Shown here: one piece after another, positions 1-7,326 of the stretch | Layout of the letters: each line of letters begins with the position of its first letter | Position numbering within the stretch: position 1 is the first letter of the stretch | Assembly (NCBI GenBank): GCA_947631375.1 | Contig: CANRLD010000011.1 | Coordinates: 1 to 17,643 of the forward strand | Direction: 5' to 3' | From: an uncultured Methylophaga sp. | GTDB taxonomy: Bacteria > Pseudomonadota > Gammaproteobacteria > Nitrosococcales > Methylophagaceae | Length of the DNA: 17,643 nucleotides | Made by a program: the position numbers and the translations under genes | Notes under the pieces: model-generated | Seen by the model: only the letters and a program-made list of their open reading frames with translations | Databases searched by the model: none | What the model was told of the DNA's origin: nothing

Positions 1-196
1 CGACAATTTCATGTCCAGGGACGACCGGATACACCGTGCTGGCCCAGTCGTTTCTAGCCATATGCAGATCGGAGTGGCAGACACCGCAGTAAAGAATTTC
101 GATTGCAACATCATTTTCCCGCAGCGCCCGCCGCTCAAAGGACATGGGGGCAAGTGGGGATTCTGCAGAATGTGCAGCATAACCAATAGTTTTCAT
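1..196 (-). CDS. Zinc-dependent alcohol dehydrogenase, YahK/AdhC-like (N-terminal part, cut by window edge)
   Basis: Only the first 65 codons are present, because the gene runs off the left edge. The protein begins MKTIGYAAHS and contains the medium-chain dehydrogenase signature CGVCHSDLH at residues 37-45 and PGHE at 60-63. C40, H62 and E63 are the expected catalytic-zinc ligands or neighbours. The spacing fits the cinnamyl-alcohol/YahK subfamily, which reduces aldehydes to alcohols with NADPH in the cytosol. The ATG start at 194-196 is well supported by an AGGAGA ribosome binding site on the minus strand at 205-210, 8 nt upstream. The cofactor domain is not in the window, so the coenzyme is inferred from the family. 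It is divergent from the nitrate transporter gene, with about 640 bp between them. Confidence 0.88.
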   Translation of the reverse strand, partial: MKTIGYAAHSAESPLAPMSFERRALRENDVAIEILYCGVCHSDLHMARNDWASTVYPVVPGHEIV

Positions 197-835
197 CTTT
201 CGACTCTCCTGGGAATAATAAATAAATGTGTTGCTAACTTGATTTGTAGTGGCGAATGAAACATCAACTGGCAGGTGATTATGCTATCGCCATTACCAAG
301 CCGCTACCAGCGTGTTGATTGAACCATAGCGTAAAAAAATGAAAGATGTAACCAGTGACAGTCTTCAATAAACACCAAGTCTCTGATCATAATACTGGTG
401 ATTTTAATACGTCAGAGAAAATGGGACAGGTGACATTTTAAATTATCTATTATTTCGTCTTATCAGTTTTACTTATAAACTCTTTGGAGTGTTATGAGTG
501 AGAACAATATACTAAGCAAGCCAGTGCCAGCCAGTTGCTGGATAAAAATAGCATAGACGCGACAGTATCGCCTTTCACATCAGCATCTTAAGTATCTTTG
601 TCGGTCACTTTTATGACCTTCTAACGCCAAGTGACGCTTGGTATGCGTTGGGTATTTCTTCAGGACTCAAACAGATAGTCGCTATTGTGGGAGGGGCTGT
701 TTGATTCGTTATGTCTTTATGGTTTATGGATATTGTTGGATTGAAGACTGCCTCATCCTGTCGTTCGTATACTCAGCAGTATCCTCGATATTCTTATTTT
801 ATTTTTGGGTCAGTTGTTACTAGGGTTGGGAAGCA
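197..835. other. Long intergenic region between the alcohol dehydrogenase and narK; no intact gene
   Basis: About 640 bp lie between two divergent genes. The left part must hold the alcohol dehydrogenase promoter, read leftward, but I see no convincing -35/-10 pair there. On the plus strand a TATAAA at 474-479 could be a -10 element, although no matching -35 is evident. A TTGGAG ribosome-site-like sequence at 484-489 precedes an ATG at 494 that stays open for only 20 codons. Protein-like fragments in shifting frames follow and are listed separately as a possible pseudogene. I looked for an FNR/Anr box near the nitrate transporter and found no good match. Confidence 0.5.
494..835 (+). pseudogene. 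Possible remnant of a decayed membrane-protein gene
   Basis: An ATG at 494 with TTGGAG just upstream looks like a former gene start, but its frame stops at a TAG at 554-556. A second frame, 502-588, reads as a plausible hydrophilic segment beginning EQYTKQASASQLLDKNS before TAA. A third frame, from about 552, reads through hydrophobic and protein-like stretches such as VGHFYDLLTPSDAWYALGIS (up to 701). A single TGA at 702-704 interrupts it, and it continues as FVMSLWFMDIVGLK. Joined, these could be one small membrane protein broken by one frameshift and one stop. I do not recognise the family. The alternative is that chance open stretches in non-coding DNA give this impression, so confidence is low. 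Confidence 0.25.
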
Positions 836-3601
836 TTGAGACTGTCTGAATCGTTAATTGAAAAGCTGTCTATTGATCCAGAAAGCTTTGGAGAGCGTGC
901 GTGCGAGCAATCGCATTGTGATTCAGCGCAGCATGGGGGGCATTTAGGGCAGTTGAGTTCGGGGCAAATAACTACTGAGCGTGATCAAAAACGTACCCTT
1001 TGGCTAGTTAGCATATCGCTGATGTTTTGTTTTGCGGCCTGGACCGTGTTATCCGTGGTCGGTATTAAAATCCGTGACGAGATGGGACTCCTGAATACCC
1101 AACTGGCATTGCTCATCGCAATGCCAGTTCTCACAGGGGCACTGAGTAGGCTGGTTCTGGGGGTGATGTCAGACCATCTTGGTGGCCGGCGGATTTTTAT
1201 CATCTTGATGCTGATTCCGGCAGGTTTTCTGTGGTTATTCAGTGTGAGTAGCAGTTACAGCATGATGTTGTTGTCATCGGCTGGGTTTGGTTTGCTAGGT
1301 GGTAGTTTTGTTGTGGGCGCTGGCTACACTTCCTCATGGTTCAGTCAGTCAGATCAGGCAAAAGCGCTGGTTCTCCTAGGCTCTGCGACCATGGGTATGG
1401 CGATGACCTCGTTTGGTTCTGCTTTGCTGCTTGAGTATTTGACGTGGCAACAAATGATACAGCTGACGGCAATTACGCTGGTGGCGGTAGCGGGTTGCTT
1501 CCAAATCATGGCACGACCTGAGCCGATCCGCAGTGAGTTACGCAAACAATTACTTTCTCGGTTAACGCCAATCGCAGAACCAGCAGTATGGCGGTTTTCA
1601 TTTTATTACTTTTTGCTGTTTGGCGGCCTTATCACCCTGGTTTTATGGCTGCCGGTTTATCTGGTCGAAGTTTATCGTCTGGCATTGACTCAAGCGGGCG
1701 CGGTGACGGCATTATTTATTGTGGTAGCTTCTTTAGCACGGATGCCTGCCATGAGCTTAATCCACAAGATCGGTGCCAGGCGTTCAATGTATATCAGCTT
1801 TGGTGGCGTGATGGGCTGCGCATTTTTACTGAGCTATCCACCGACAACTTACGTGGTGCATGGCATCACTGCCAGCTATCAATTTGGATTGTCGATGAAT
1901 CTTGCGGTCTTTGCTCTCTTGGCCTGTGTTCTGGGCTGTTTCTTATCGCTTGGCAATGTTGCCGTGTTCAGACATATTCCTGACTATTTTCCAAACCATA
2001 TCGGCATCGTCGTTGGTACGGTTGCAATGATTGGTGGGCTGGGCGGCTTTATGTTACCGCTTACTTTCGGACTTATCAGCGATGTTGTCGGTGTTTGGCA
2101 GTTAAGTTTTATTTTATTGTCGGCGATGGCCGGCGTTTCTATTTTGTGGCTGCATTTTACTATTCGCCGTGCAGAACGTATTGAATGGAGCTTGGGACAG
2201 TACGTTTCCGATCTGCCTGAGTTATCAACGCCATCTATTTTTGTGCTGGAAGACTGGCGGCCTGACGATCAACATTTTTGGCAACACACAGGTAAAAGAA
2301 TTGCCAGCCGTAATCTATGGATCTCTAGTTTCTGTTTGTTGCTTGCTTTTGCCGTCTGGACAATCTGGAGCATTCTCGTTGTTAAAATGCCAGATCTGGG
2401 GTTTGCTTATAGTGCTAATCAATTATTTTGGCTGGCAGCATTACCGGCACTGTCTGGTGCAACACTCAGGTTATTTTATGGTTTTATGGTGCCTGTGTTT
2501 GGCGGACGCCGCTGGACAGCCTTATCGACCGCAACGCTTTTGATACCGTGCATCTGGTTAAGTCTTGCATTGCAGGATCCTGATACGCCTTATGCAATCA
2601 TGTTGATATTGGCCCTGTTGTGCGGCTTTGGCGGTGGCAACTTTTCTTCCAGTATGGCCAATATCAGTTTTTTCTTTCCCAAAAAAGACAAAGGCGCAGC
2701 ACTTGGTTTGAATGCAGGATTGGGGAATCTTGGAGTATCAGTCATGCAGTTGGTTGCTCCTCTCATCATCTCCAGCAGCCTTCTCGGCGGAGAGTCGCTA
2801 ACGGTGACTGCCGGGCCACTGCTTGGAGAGCCGATCTGGTTGCATAATGCAGCATTAATCTGGGTGCCGTTTATTGCCATTGCAGCGATTGTTGCCTGGT
2901 TTGGAATGAATGATATTTCGTCGGCTAAATCCTCCTTTTCTGATCAAGCCATTATATTCAAGCGGTTTGATAACTGGACGATGTGTGTGTTGTATTTGGG
3001 GACATTTGGCAGTTTTATCGGTTTTGCAGCGGGATTTCCGCTACTCAGTGGCAAACTTTTCCCTGACGTTGATGCGATGAAATATGCCTTTATTGGCCCA
3101 TTGATCGGCGCGTTGGTAAGGCCATTAGGCGGCGTTTTAGCCGATAAACTCAGTGGTGCTGTCGTCACTTTCTGGCTTTTTGTGATAATGATTGCTGCTG
3201 TTTTTGGGGTGATTATCTTTTTGCCCTCTACCGAGTCGAGTGGCAGTTTTGCCGGTTTTTTTGCGATGTTCCTGCTGCTGTTTTTGGCCAGTGGTGCGGG
3301 CAATGGTTCCACCTTCAGAATGGTGCCGATAATTTGTTTTACACTTAGAAGCAAAGCATTGGGCGAGCAAAAGCAAGAACAAGCGCTGATTGAAGCGAAT
3401 CGTGAGTCTGCAGCGATACTGGGATTTATCTCAGCAATAGCGGCGTATGGAGGCTTTTTTATTCCTAAGTCCTACGGTACGGCGCTCTCACTGACAGGTG
3501 ATGTCAGAGCAGCGTTATACGGTTTCATCGCTTTTTATCTTGTTTGTATCGTTATCACGGCGTATTTCTATATGGGCAGCAAGGCGCGGGTTAGGTGTTA
3601 A
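836..3601 (+). CDS. narK: Fused NarK1-NarK2 nitrate/nitrite transporter (two MFS domains)
   Basis: This inner-membrane protein of about 921 residues joins two complete major-facilitator domains. In characterised fusions the first half is NarK1-like (nitrate/proton symport) and the second NarK2-like (nitrate/nitrite antiport). Domain 1 spans residues 53-445 and domain 2 about 485-915, joined by a linker with the typical DWRPDD-HFWQ stretch near 473-483. The nitrate signatures are textbook in domain 2: GFGGGNFSSSMANISFFFP at 597-615, LGLNAGLGNLG at 623-633, GNGSTFRM at 822-829 and RESAAILGF at 856-864. Substrate-binding arginine candidates are R105 and R302 in domain 1, and R545 and R762 in domain 2. 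Domain 1 is unusual: its first signature reads LVLLGSATMG (178-187) and its second arginine motif is ARMPAMS. The start is uncertain. TTG at 836 is the only start-type codon before residue 40, where a second TTG lies at 953, and no ATG occurs before the first membrane helix. No narGHJI genes are adjacent. Confidence 0.9.
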   Translation: MRLSESLIEKLSIDPESFGERACEQSHCDSAQHGGHLGQLSSGQITTERDQKRTLWLVSISLMFCFAAWTVLSVVGIKIRDEMGLLNTQLALLIAMPVLTGALSRLVLGVMSDHLGGRRIFIILMLIPAGFLWLFSVSSSYSMMLLSSAGFGLLGGSFVVGAGYTSSWFSQSDQAKALVLLGSATMGMAMTSFGSALLLEYLTWQQMIQLTAITLVAVAGCFQIMARPEPIRSELRKQLLSRLTPIAEPAVWRFSFYYFLLFGGLITLVLWLPVYLVEVYRLALTQAGAVTALFIVVASLARMPAMSLIHKIGARRSMYISFGGVMGCAFLLSYPPTTYVVHGITASYQFGLSMNLAVFALLACVLGCFLSLGNVAVFRHIPDYFPNHIGIVVGTVAMIGGLGGFMLPLTFGLISDVVGVWQLSFILLSAMAGVSILWLHFTIRRAERIEWSLGQYVSDLPELSTPSIFVLEDWRPDDQHFWQHTGKRIASRNLWISSFCLLLAFAVWTIWSILVVKMPDLGFAYSANQLFWLAALPALSGATLRLFYGFMVPVFGGRRWTALSTATLLIPCIWLSLALQDPDTPYAIMLILALLCGFGGGNFSSSMANISFFFPKKDKGAALGLNAGLGNLGVSVMQLVAPLIISSSLLGGESLTVTAGPLLGEPIWLHNAALIWVPFIAIAAIVAWFGMNDISSAKSSFSDQAIIFKRFDNWTMCVLYLGTFGSFIGFAAGFPLLSGKLFPDVDAMKYAFIGPLIGALVRPLGGVLADKLSGAVVTFWLFVIMIAAVFGVIIFLPSTESSGSFAGFFAMFLLLFLASGAGNGSTFRMVPIICFTLRSKALGEQKQEQALIEANRESAAILGFISAIAAYGGFFIPKSYGTALSLTGDVRAALYGFIAFYLVCIVITAYFYMGSKARVRC

Positions 3602-3635
3602 ATACGATCCGGCGCAGCGTAGGAGGGTAAAGCTG

Positions 3636-4079
3636 ATGGATTCAATAATATTGTTACTACATGTACTTGGCGCAACGATCTGGACCGGAGGACATATTGT
3701 CCTGGCAGTGGGTATTTTGCCAACAGTGCTTAGAGAAAATTCGCCTGCAAAACTGCTCGAATTTGAGTCGGTCTATGAAAAGATTGGTATGCCGGCCTTG
3801 TTGATTCAGGTCATCACCGGCATTGCGATGGCATATCGCATGATACCTGACGTTTTTCAATGGTTTGATTTTTCTAACCCAATAGCCCACCTCATCGTGA
3901 GCAAACTCTGTCTGTTGTTGCTTACTATTGTCATCGCGCTTCATGCACGGTTACGCCTGATACCGGCGTTGTCTGCCAGTAATTTAAAGCTAATGGCCTG
4001 GCACGTTATTGCTGTGACCATTATTTCTGTGTTGTTTGTCGTTGTCGGCGTTTCATTTCGCACCGGCTGGTTTTACTAA
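3636..4079 (+). CDS. CopD-family small integral membrane protein
   Basis: This 147-residue protein has four predicted membrane helices, at roughly residues 3-30, 50-70, 82-105 and 120-142. It begins MDSIILLLHVLGATIWTGGH, the histidine-bearing first helix typical of CopD-like and related heme- or copper-associated four-helix proteins. Histidines at 9, 20, 85, 103 and 123 lie in or near helices and could bind heme or a metal. The start at 3636 is set by a strong AGGAGGG ribosome site at 3621-3627, within the 34-bp gap after narK. A longer open frame begins inside narK but has no such site. Its position suggests co-transcription with narK, and a terminator at 4131-4166 closes the unit. The function is not established; an HemJ-type role is possible but the sequence does not clearly match that family. 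Confidence 0.75.
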   Translation: MDSIILLLHVLGATIWTGGHIVLAVGILPTVLRENSPAKLLEFESVYEKIGMPALLIQVITGIAMAYRMIPDVFQWFDFSNPIAHLIVSKLCLLLLTIVIALHARLRLIPALSASNLKLMAWHVIAVTIISVLFVVVGVSFRTGWFY

Positions 4080-4130
4080 GCTGGCGAGTATTAACTTTGA
4101 CAAGTTAACGTGGTACGGGTCAGATGAAAC

Positions 4131-4166
4131 AAAAAAAGGCTCTGAATATATTCAGAGCCTTTTTAA
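4131..4166. terminator. Bidirectional rho-independent terminator between copD-like gene and tRNA-Leu
   Basis: A perfect inverted repeat carries AGGCTCTGAA on the left and TTCAGAGCCT on the right around a TATA centre. Seven A residues (4131-4137) flank it on the left and five T residues (4160-4164) on the right, so it can terminate transcripts in both directions: the narK/copD unit rightward and hemN/tRNA-Leu leftward. A smaller AT-rich hairpin, TTAACTT/AAGTTAA with a 4-nt loop, sits at 4091-4108 just after the copD-like gene. Confidence 0.88.
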
Positions 4167-4175
4167 ATTCTTATA

Positions 4176-4263
4176 TGGTGCCCGGGGCCGGAATCGAACC
4201 GGCACGCCGGATTAGGGCGAGGGATTTTAAGTCCCTTGTGTCTACCAATTTCACCACCCGGGC
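4176..4263 (-). tRNA. tRNA-Leu (anticodon UAA)
   Basis: Read on the minus strand, the sequence folds as a class II tRNA of 88 nt including an encoded CCA. The acceptor stem GCCCGGG (5' end at 4263) pairs with CCCGGGC, followed by discriminator A and CCA (4176-4178). The anticodon arm AGGGA-CTTAAAA-TCCCT gives anticodon UAA. A long variable arm (CGCCCTAATCCGGCG region) and the T arm CCGGTTCGATTCCGG are clear. It lies 41 bp downstream of hemN on the same strand, so it may be processed from a hemN read-through transcript that ends at the adjacent terminator. Confidence 0.97.
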
Positions 4264-4304
4264 AACAAGGGCGAGATCATACATTAATGAATGCGGCTTG
4301 GGAA

Positions 4305-5681
4305 TCAGATTGTCTTAGAAAACGCTTGTTGTGGTGAACTCTGTCGATATTGGTCAAATATCATACAAATATTTCTAACCAGTAAGCGTCCTTGAGCAGT
4401 GACACGCAGGCGATGTTGCTGAATTTCAATCAAGCCTTCTTTGGCCATCGCCTTCAGTGCACTATTTTCCTCGGCAAACTGTGTATTAAAAGGTTGCCCT
4501 GACAATGTTGCCACTTGCTGAGTATCAAGCTCAAAATCACAGATCAAACGGGTGATAATCCAGCGGCGTAATTTATCTTCTGCGGTCAGTTGGAGGCCGC
4601 GCATTAACGGTAATTTATTTTGTTGCAGCAAAGCATCGTATTCCTGCAGCGTTTTCACATTTTGAGCATAGGCGTCGCCGACTTGGCCGATGGCGCTGAT
4701 ACCAAAACCGAGTAAATCGCATTCAGCGTGTGTCGCGTAGCCCTGAAAGTTTCGATGCAGACGGTTTTGCAATTGTGCCTGACTCAGTTCGTCGTCTGGC
4801 TTTGCAAAATGATCCATCCCGATATATCGATAGCCGGCAGCAGTTAATTTGATAATAGATAGCTGCAAGATGCTGAGTTTTTGTTCCGCTGATGGCAATT
4901 GTTCACGATTGATTTGCCGCTGACTTTTAAATAGTTCGGGCAGGTGGGCATAGTTGAATAACGATATTCTGTCTGGATCGGCGGCAATGATTTTATCCAG
5001 AGTGGTATTAAAGCTGGAAAGTGTTTGCAGCGGTAAGCCATAAATTAAATCCACGCTGATGGAGCGAAACTGCTGCTGACGTGCGGCATGGATTATCGCC
5101 AGTGTTTCGGCTTCTGACTGTATGCGATTAACCGCTTTTTGCACGAAGGGATCAAAGTCCTGTATACCGAGGCTGATGCGGTTAAACCCCAGCTCTCTTA
5201 ATAAGACGATGGTTTCGGCGCTGGCTTCACGAGGGTCAATTTCAATGGAAATGTCGGCATCATCGGTGAGGTGAAAATGCTCTCGAGTTTTCTGCATCAG
5301 TTCCTGCATCTGTTGCTTGCTGATAAACGTTGGTGTGCCGCCTCCCCAATGCAGTTGCGTGACCGGTCTGCTGGTATCAATACAGGCGGCTTTGAGTGCC
5401 AGCTCTTTATACAGGTTTGCCAGATATGGCGCGGTATGTGCCCGGTTTTTAGTAATAATCTTGTTGCAGCCACAGTAGAAACAGACGGTGTCGCAAAACG
5501 GCAAATGGAAATATAACGATAGCGGGCCGCCACCCTTATTGGACAGCGCGGCATGTTTTATAAAGTCGGCCTGCGTAAAGCTGTCATTAATCTCTAGCGC
5601 CGTTGGATAGGAGGTATAGCGTGGTCCGGCGGTATCGTACTTTTGAATAAGTTGTCGATTAAAAATCAGCTGGTTTTGCAT
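4305..5681 (-). CDS. hemN: Oxygen-independent coproporphyrinogen III oxidase
   Basis: HemN is a cytosolic radical-SAM enzyme that decarboxylates coproporphyrinogen III to protoporphyrinogen IX without oxygen. The 458 residues match the usual length. The N-terminal stretch RYTSYPTALE (21-30) and YFHLPFC (57-63) are characteristic. The cluster-binding cysteines are C63, C67 and C70, followed by C72, in CDTVCFYCGC. GGGTP at 113-117 is the SAM-binding motif. The remaining residues form the TIM-barrel and the C-terminal HemN domain. The ATG start has AAGGCG about 6 nt upstream. The promoter region holds a near-consensus FNR/Anr box and a TATAAT element, which implies induction when oxygen is low. 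The oxygen-dependent isoenzyme hemF lies 3 kb away. Confidence 0.97.
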   Translation of the reverse strand: MQNQLIFNRQLIQKYDTAGPRYTSYPTALEINDSFTQADFIKHAALSNKGGGPLSLYFHLPFCDTVCFYCGCNKIITKNRAHTAPYLANLYKELALKAACIDTSRPVTQLHWGGGTPTFISKQQMQELMQKTREHFHLTDDADISIEIDPREASAETIVLLRELGFNRISLGIQDFDPFVQKAVNRIQSEAETLAIIHAARQQQFRSISVDLIYGLPLQTLSSFNTTLDKIIAADPDRISLFNYAHLPELFKSQRQINREQLPSAEQKLSILQLSIIKLTAAGYRYIGMDHFAKPDDELSQAQLQNRLHRNFQGYATHAECDLLGFGISAIGQVGDAYAQNVKTLQEYDALLQQNKLPLMRGLQLTAEDKLRRWIITRLICDFELDTQQVATLSGQPFNTQFAEENSALKAMAKEGLIEIQQHRLRVTAQGRLLVRNICMIFDQYRQSSPQQAFSKTI

Positions 5682-5711
5682 GCTAACGCCTTAAAAAACG
5701 GTTTGAAGTTG

Positions 5712-5771
5712 ATTATAGACTGGCGGTTTTTGCCAGAGCGGGCTAGTGACGGAGTTGTTGATCCAGATCAG
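5712..5771 (-). promoter_or_regulatory. hemN promoter with FNR/Anr-type box
   Basis: On the minus strand, 5771-5758 reads CTGATCTGGATCAA. It matches the FNR consensus TTGAT-N4-ATCAA at 9 of 10 defined positions. A perfect TATAAT lies at 5717-5712. No good -35 is present at 17 bp, as expected for an activator-dependent promoter. If transcription starts near 5703-5705, the box is centred near -60, close to the class I activator position of -61.5. FNR/Anr control of hemN is established in several proteobacteria; its use here is inferred. Confidence 0.72.
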
Positions 5772-6009
5772 TCGGTAAAATGACCACTTGTCTGCGAGCG
5801 GACGATGGATGGAGAAGAATATTTATTGCCAAGCAGCTGTACATTTCAGTTCTGTTGGTCACTCTGCAAAGCAGGCTGCGTTATGAACCGTGATACAAAC
5901 AGCAAATGTCGTAGAGAAGGTGCTGCTGGCGGCGGTGTATTAATGTTTGGTTATGCGCCTATCTACGGTATCATTAGCCGTTTATTTCAGCAGGTATCAC
6001 ACAAAGATT
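5772..6009. other. Upstream region of purD, no clear gene
   Basis: With the hemN promoter this makes a 328-bp divergent gap. It must contain a promoter for purD and its downstream genes. TAAAAT at 5776-5781 is a weak -10 candidate whose upstream part would overlap the FNR box, leaving a leader of over 200 nt. No PurR-like operator, riboswitch or ribosomal site was recognised. Short open frames through here (for example from 5805) lack ribosome sites and recognisable protein features. Confidence 0.4.
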
Positions 6010-7299
6010 ATGAAAGTTCTCGTCATTGGTGGTGGAGGCCGTGAGCATGCGCTGGCATGGAAGCTGAAACAATCGCCGCGTTGTAGTGAAGTTTTTGTCG
6101 CGCCGGGTAATCCGGGAACGGCAAATGAAGCAGGTGTCAGTAATGTCGATATTGCGGCTGACGATATTGAGGCATTGGTCGAGTTTGCACAGCAGAATAA
6201 CATCGGCCTGACGGTTGTCGGCCCCGAAGTCCCCTTGGTTAAAGGTGTGGTTGATGCCTTTGAAAAAGCGGGCTTACGTTGTTTTGGTCCCAATAAAGCA
6301 GCAGCGCAGCTGGAAGCCTCTAAGTCATTCACCAAAGACTTTCTTGCCCGTCACCAGATTCCTACGGCGGCCTATCAGGTGTTTACTGATATTGCTGATG
6401 CCACCCGTTATATCAAGCAACAGGGTGCACCGATTGTGGTAAAAGCAGATGGCCTGGCCGCAGGAAAAGGTGTAATCGTTGCACAGACCGTTGCGGAAGC
6501 TGTCGCAGCTGTTGAAGATATGTTATCCGGTAATGCTTTCGGCGAAGCCGGTCATCGCGTGGTTATTGAAGAGTTTATGACCGGCGAGGAAGCCAGTTTT
6601 ATTGTTATGGTTGATGGCGAACATATCTTGCCATTAGCCACTTCCCAGGATCATAAGGCGCGTGATAATGGTGATAAGGGACCTAATACTGGCGGTATGG
6701 GCGCTTACTCACCCGCTCCGGTCATTACTGATGCGGTATTTGATCGTGTGATGCGCGAGGTGATTGAGCCGACGGTAAAAGGGATGGCTGCTGATGGCCG
6801 ACCTTACACAGGATTTTTATACGCTGGTTTGATGATTGACGAACAGGGCGCGCCGCGTGTGGTGGAGTACAACTGTCGTTTCGGCGACCCGGAAACACAA
6901 CCCATCCTGATGCGTTTGCTTTCTGATCTGCTAGAGCTGTGTGAAGCTGCGTTAGACAAGCGGTTAAACGATGTTACTGCTGAGTGGGATCCACGAGCAG
7001 CGGTTGGTGTAGTGATGGCGGCGGGCGGCTATCCAGAAGAGTATCGCAAAGGCGATATTATCGAAGGTCTGGAAGCGATAGATACCGATCACACCCGTGT
7101 TTTTCATGCCGGAACGGTTTTTGACCAAGGCAAAGTTGTCACTGCTGGTGGTCGCGTATTATGTGTTACCGCGCTTGGCGACAGTGTTGCCGCTGCGCAG
7201 GAGCAGGCTTATCAAGCCGTGGCAAAAATTCACTGGCAAGATTGCTATTATCGAACAGATATAGCGTATCGAGCGGTTGCCCGCGAACAACAAAATTAA
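6010..7299 (+). CDS. purD: Phosphoribosylamine-glycine ligase (GAR synthetase)
   Basis: PurD joins glycine to 5-phosphoribosylamine with ATP, the second step of purine synthesis, in the cytosol. The 429 residues equal the E. coli length. Visible motifs are the N-terminal MKVLVIGGGGREHALAWK, GPEVPL (71-76), KADGLAAGKGV (145-155, ATP-grasp lysine region), GPNTGGMGAYSP (225-236) and EYNCRFGDPE (286-295, metal/ATP site). The ATG at 6010 was chosen because it gives the family N-terminus, although its ribosome site is poor (only AGG about 15 nt upstream). An in-frame ATG at 5953 would add 19 residues without family support. purH, the frequent partner of purD, is not adjacent. Instead prk follows after 27 bp, suggesting co-transcription. 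Confidence 0.97.
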   Translation: MKVLVIGGGGREHALAWKLKQSPRCSEVFVAPGNPGTANEAGVSNVDIAADDIEALVEFAQQNNIGLTVVGPEVPLVKGVVDAFEKAGLRCFGPNKAAAQLEASKSFTKDFLARHQIPTAAYQVFTDIADATRYIKQQGAPIVVKADGLAAGKGVIVAQTVAEAVAAVEDMLSGNAFGEAGHRVVIEEFMTGEEASFIVMVDGEHILPLATSQDHKARDNGDKGPNTGGMGAYSPAPVITDAVFDRVMREVIEPTVKGMAADGRPYTGFLYAGLMIDEQGAPRVVEYNCRFGDPETQPILMRLLSDLLELCEAALDKRLNDVTAEWDPRAAVGVVMAAGGYPEEYRKGDIIEGLEAIDTDHTRVFHAGTVFDQGKVVTAGGRVLCVTALGDSVAAAQEQAYQAVAKIHWQDCYYRTDIAYRAVAREQQN

Positions 7300-7326
7300 A
7301 AATAACGACTTTAAGGAGAAGACGTA

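Noticed and set aside
300..420. Possible FNR sites (TTGATTGAACCAT; CTGATCATAATACT) upstream of narK
   Set aside because: The second half-sites do not match ATCAA, so these are not convincing.
638..823. 61-codon plus-strand ORF upstream of narK
   Set aside because: No ribosome site, unusual residue composition and overlap with other protein-like frames; treated as part of the decayed region, not as a gene.
2944..3382. Two overlapping minus-strand ORFs inside narK
   Set aside because: They are antisense shadows of the membrane-coding narK sequence, with no protein-family features.
4091..4108. AT-rich hairpin after the copD-like gene as a terminator
   Set aside because: It has no T-run and a weak stem; the nearby 4131-4166 element is the real terminator candidate.
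5947..6009. Extended purD N-terminus from TTG 5947 or ATG 5953
   Set aside because: The family N-terminus begins at MKVLVIGGGG (6010) and the extension has no conserved features.
5805..6044. 79-codon plus-strand ORF before purD
   Set aside because: It runs into purD in another frame, has no family features and no clear ribosome site.
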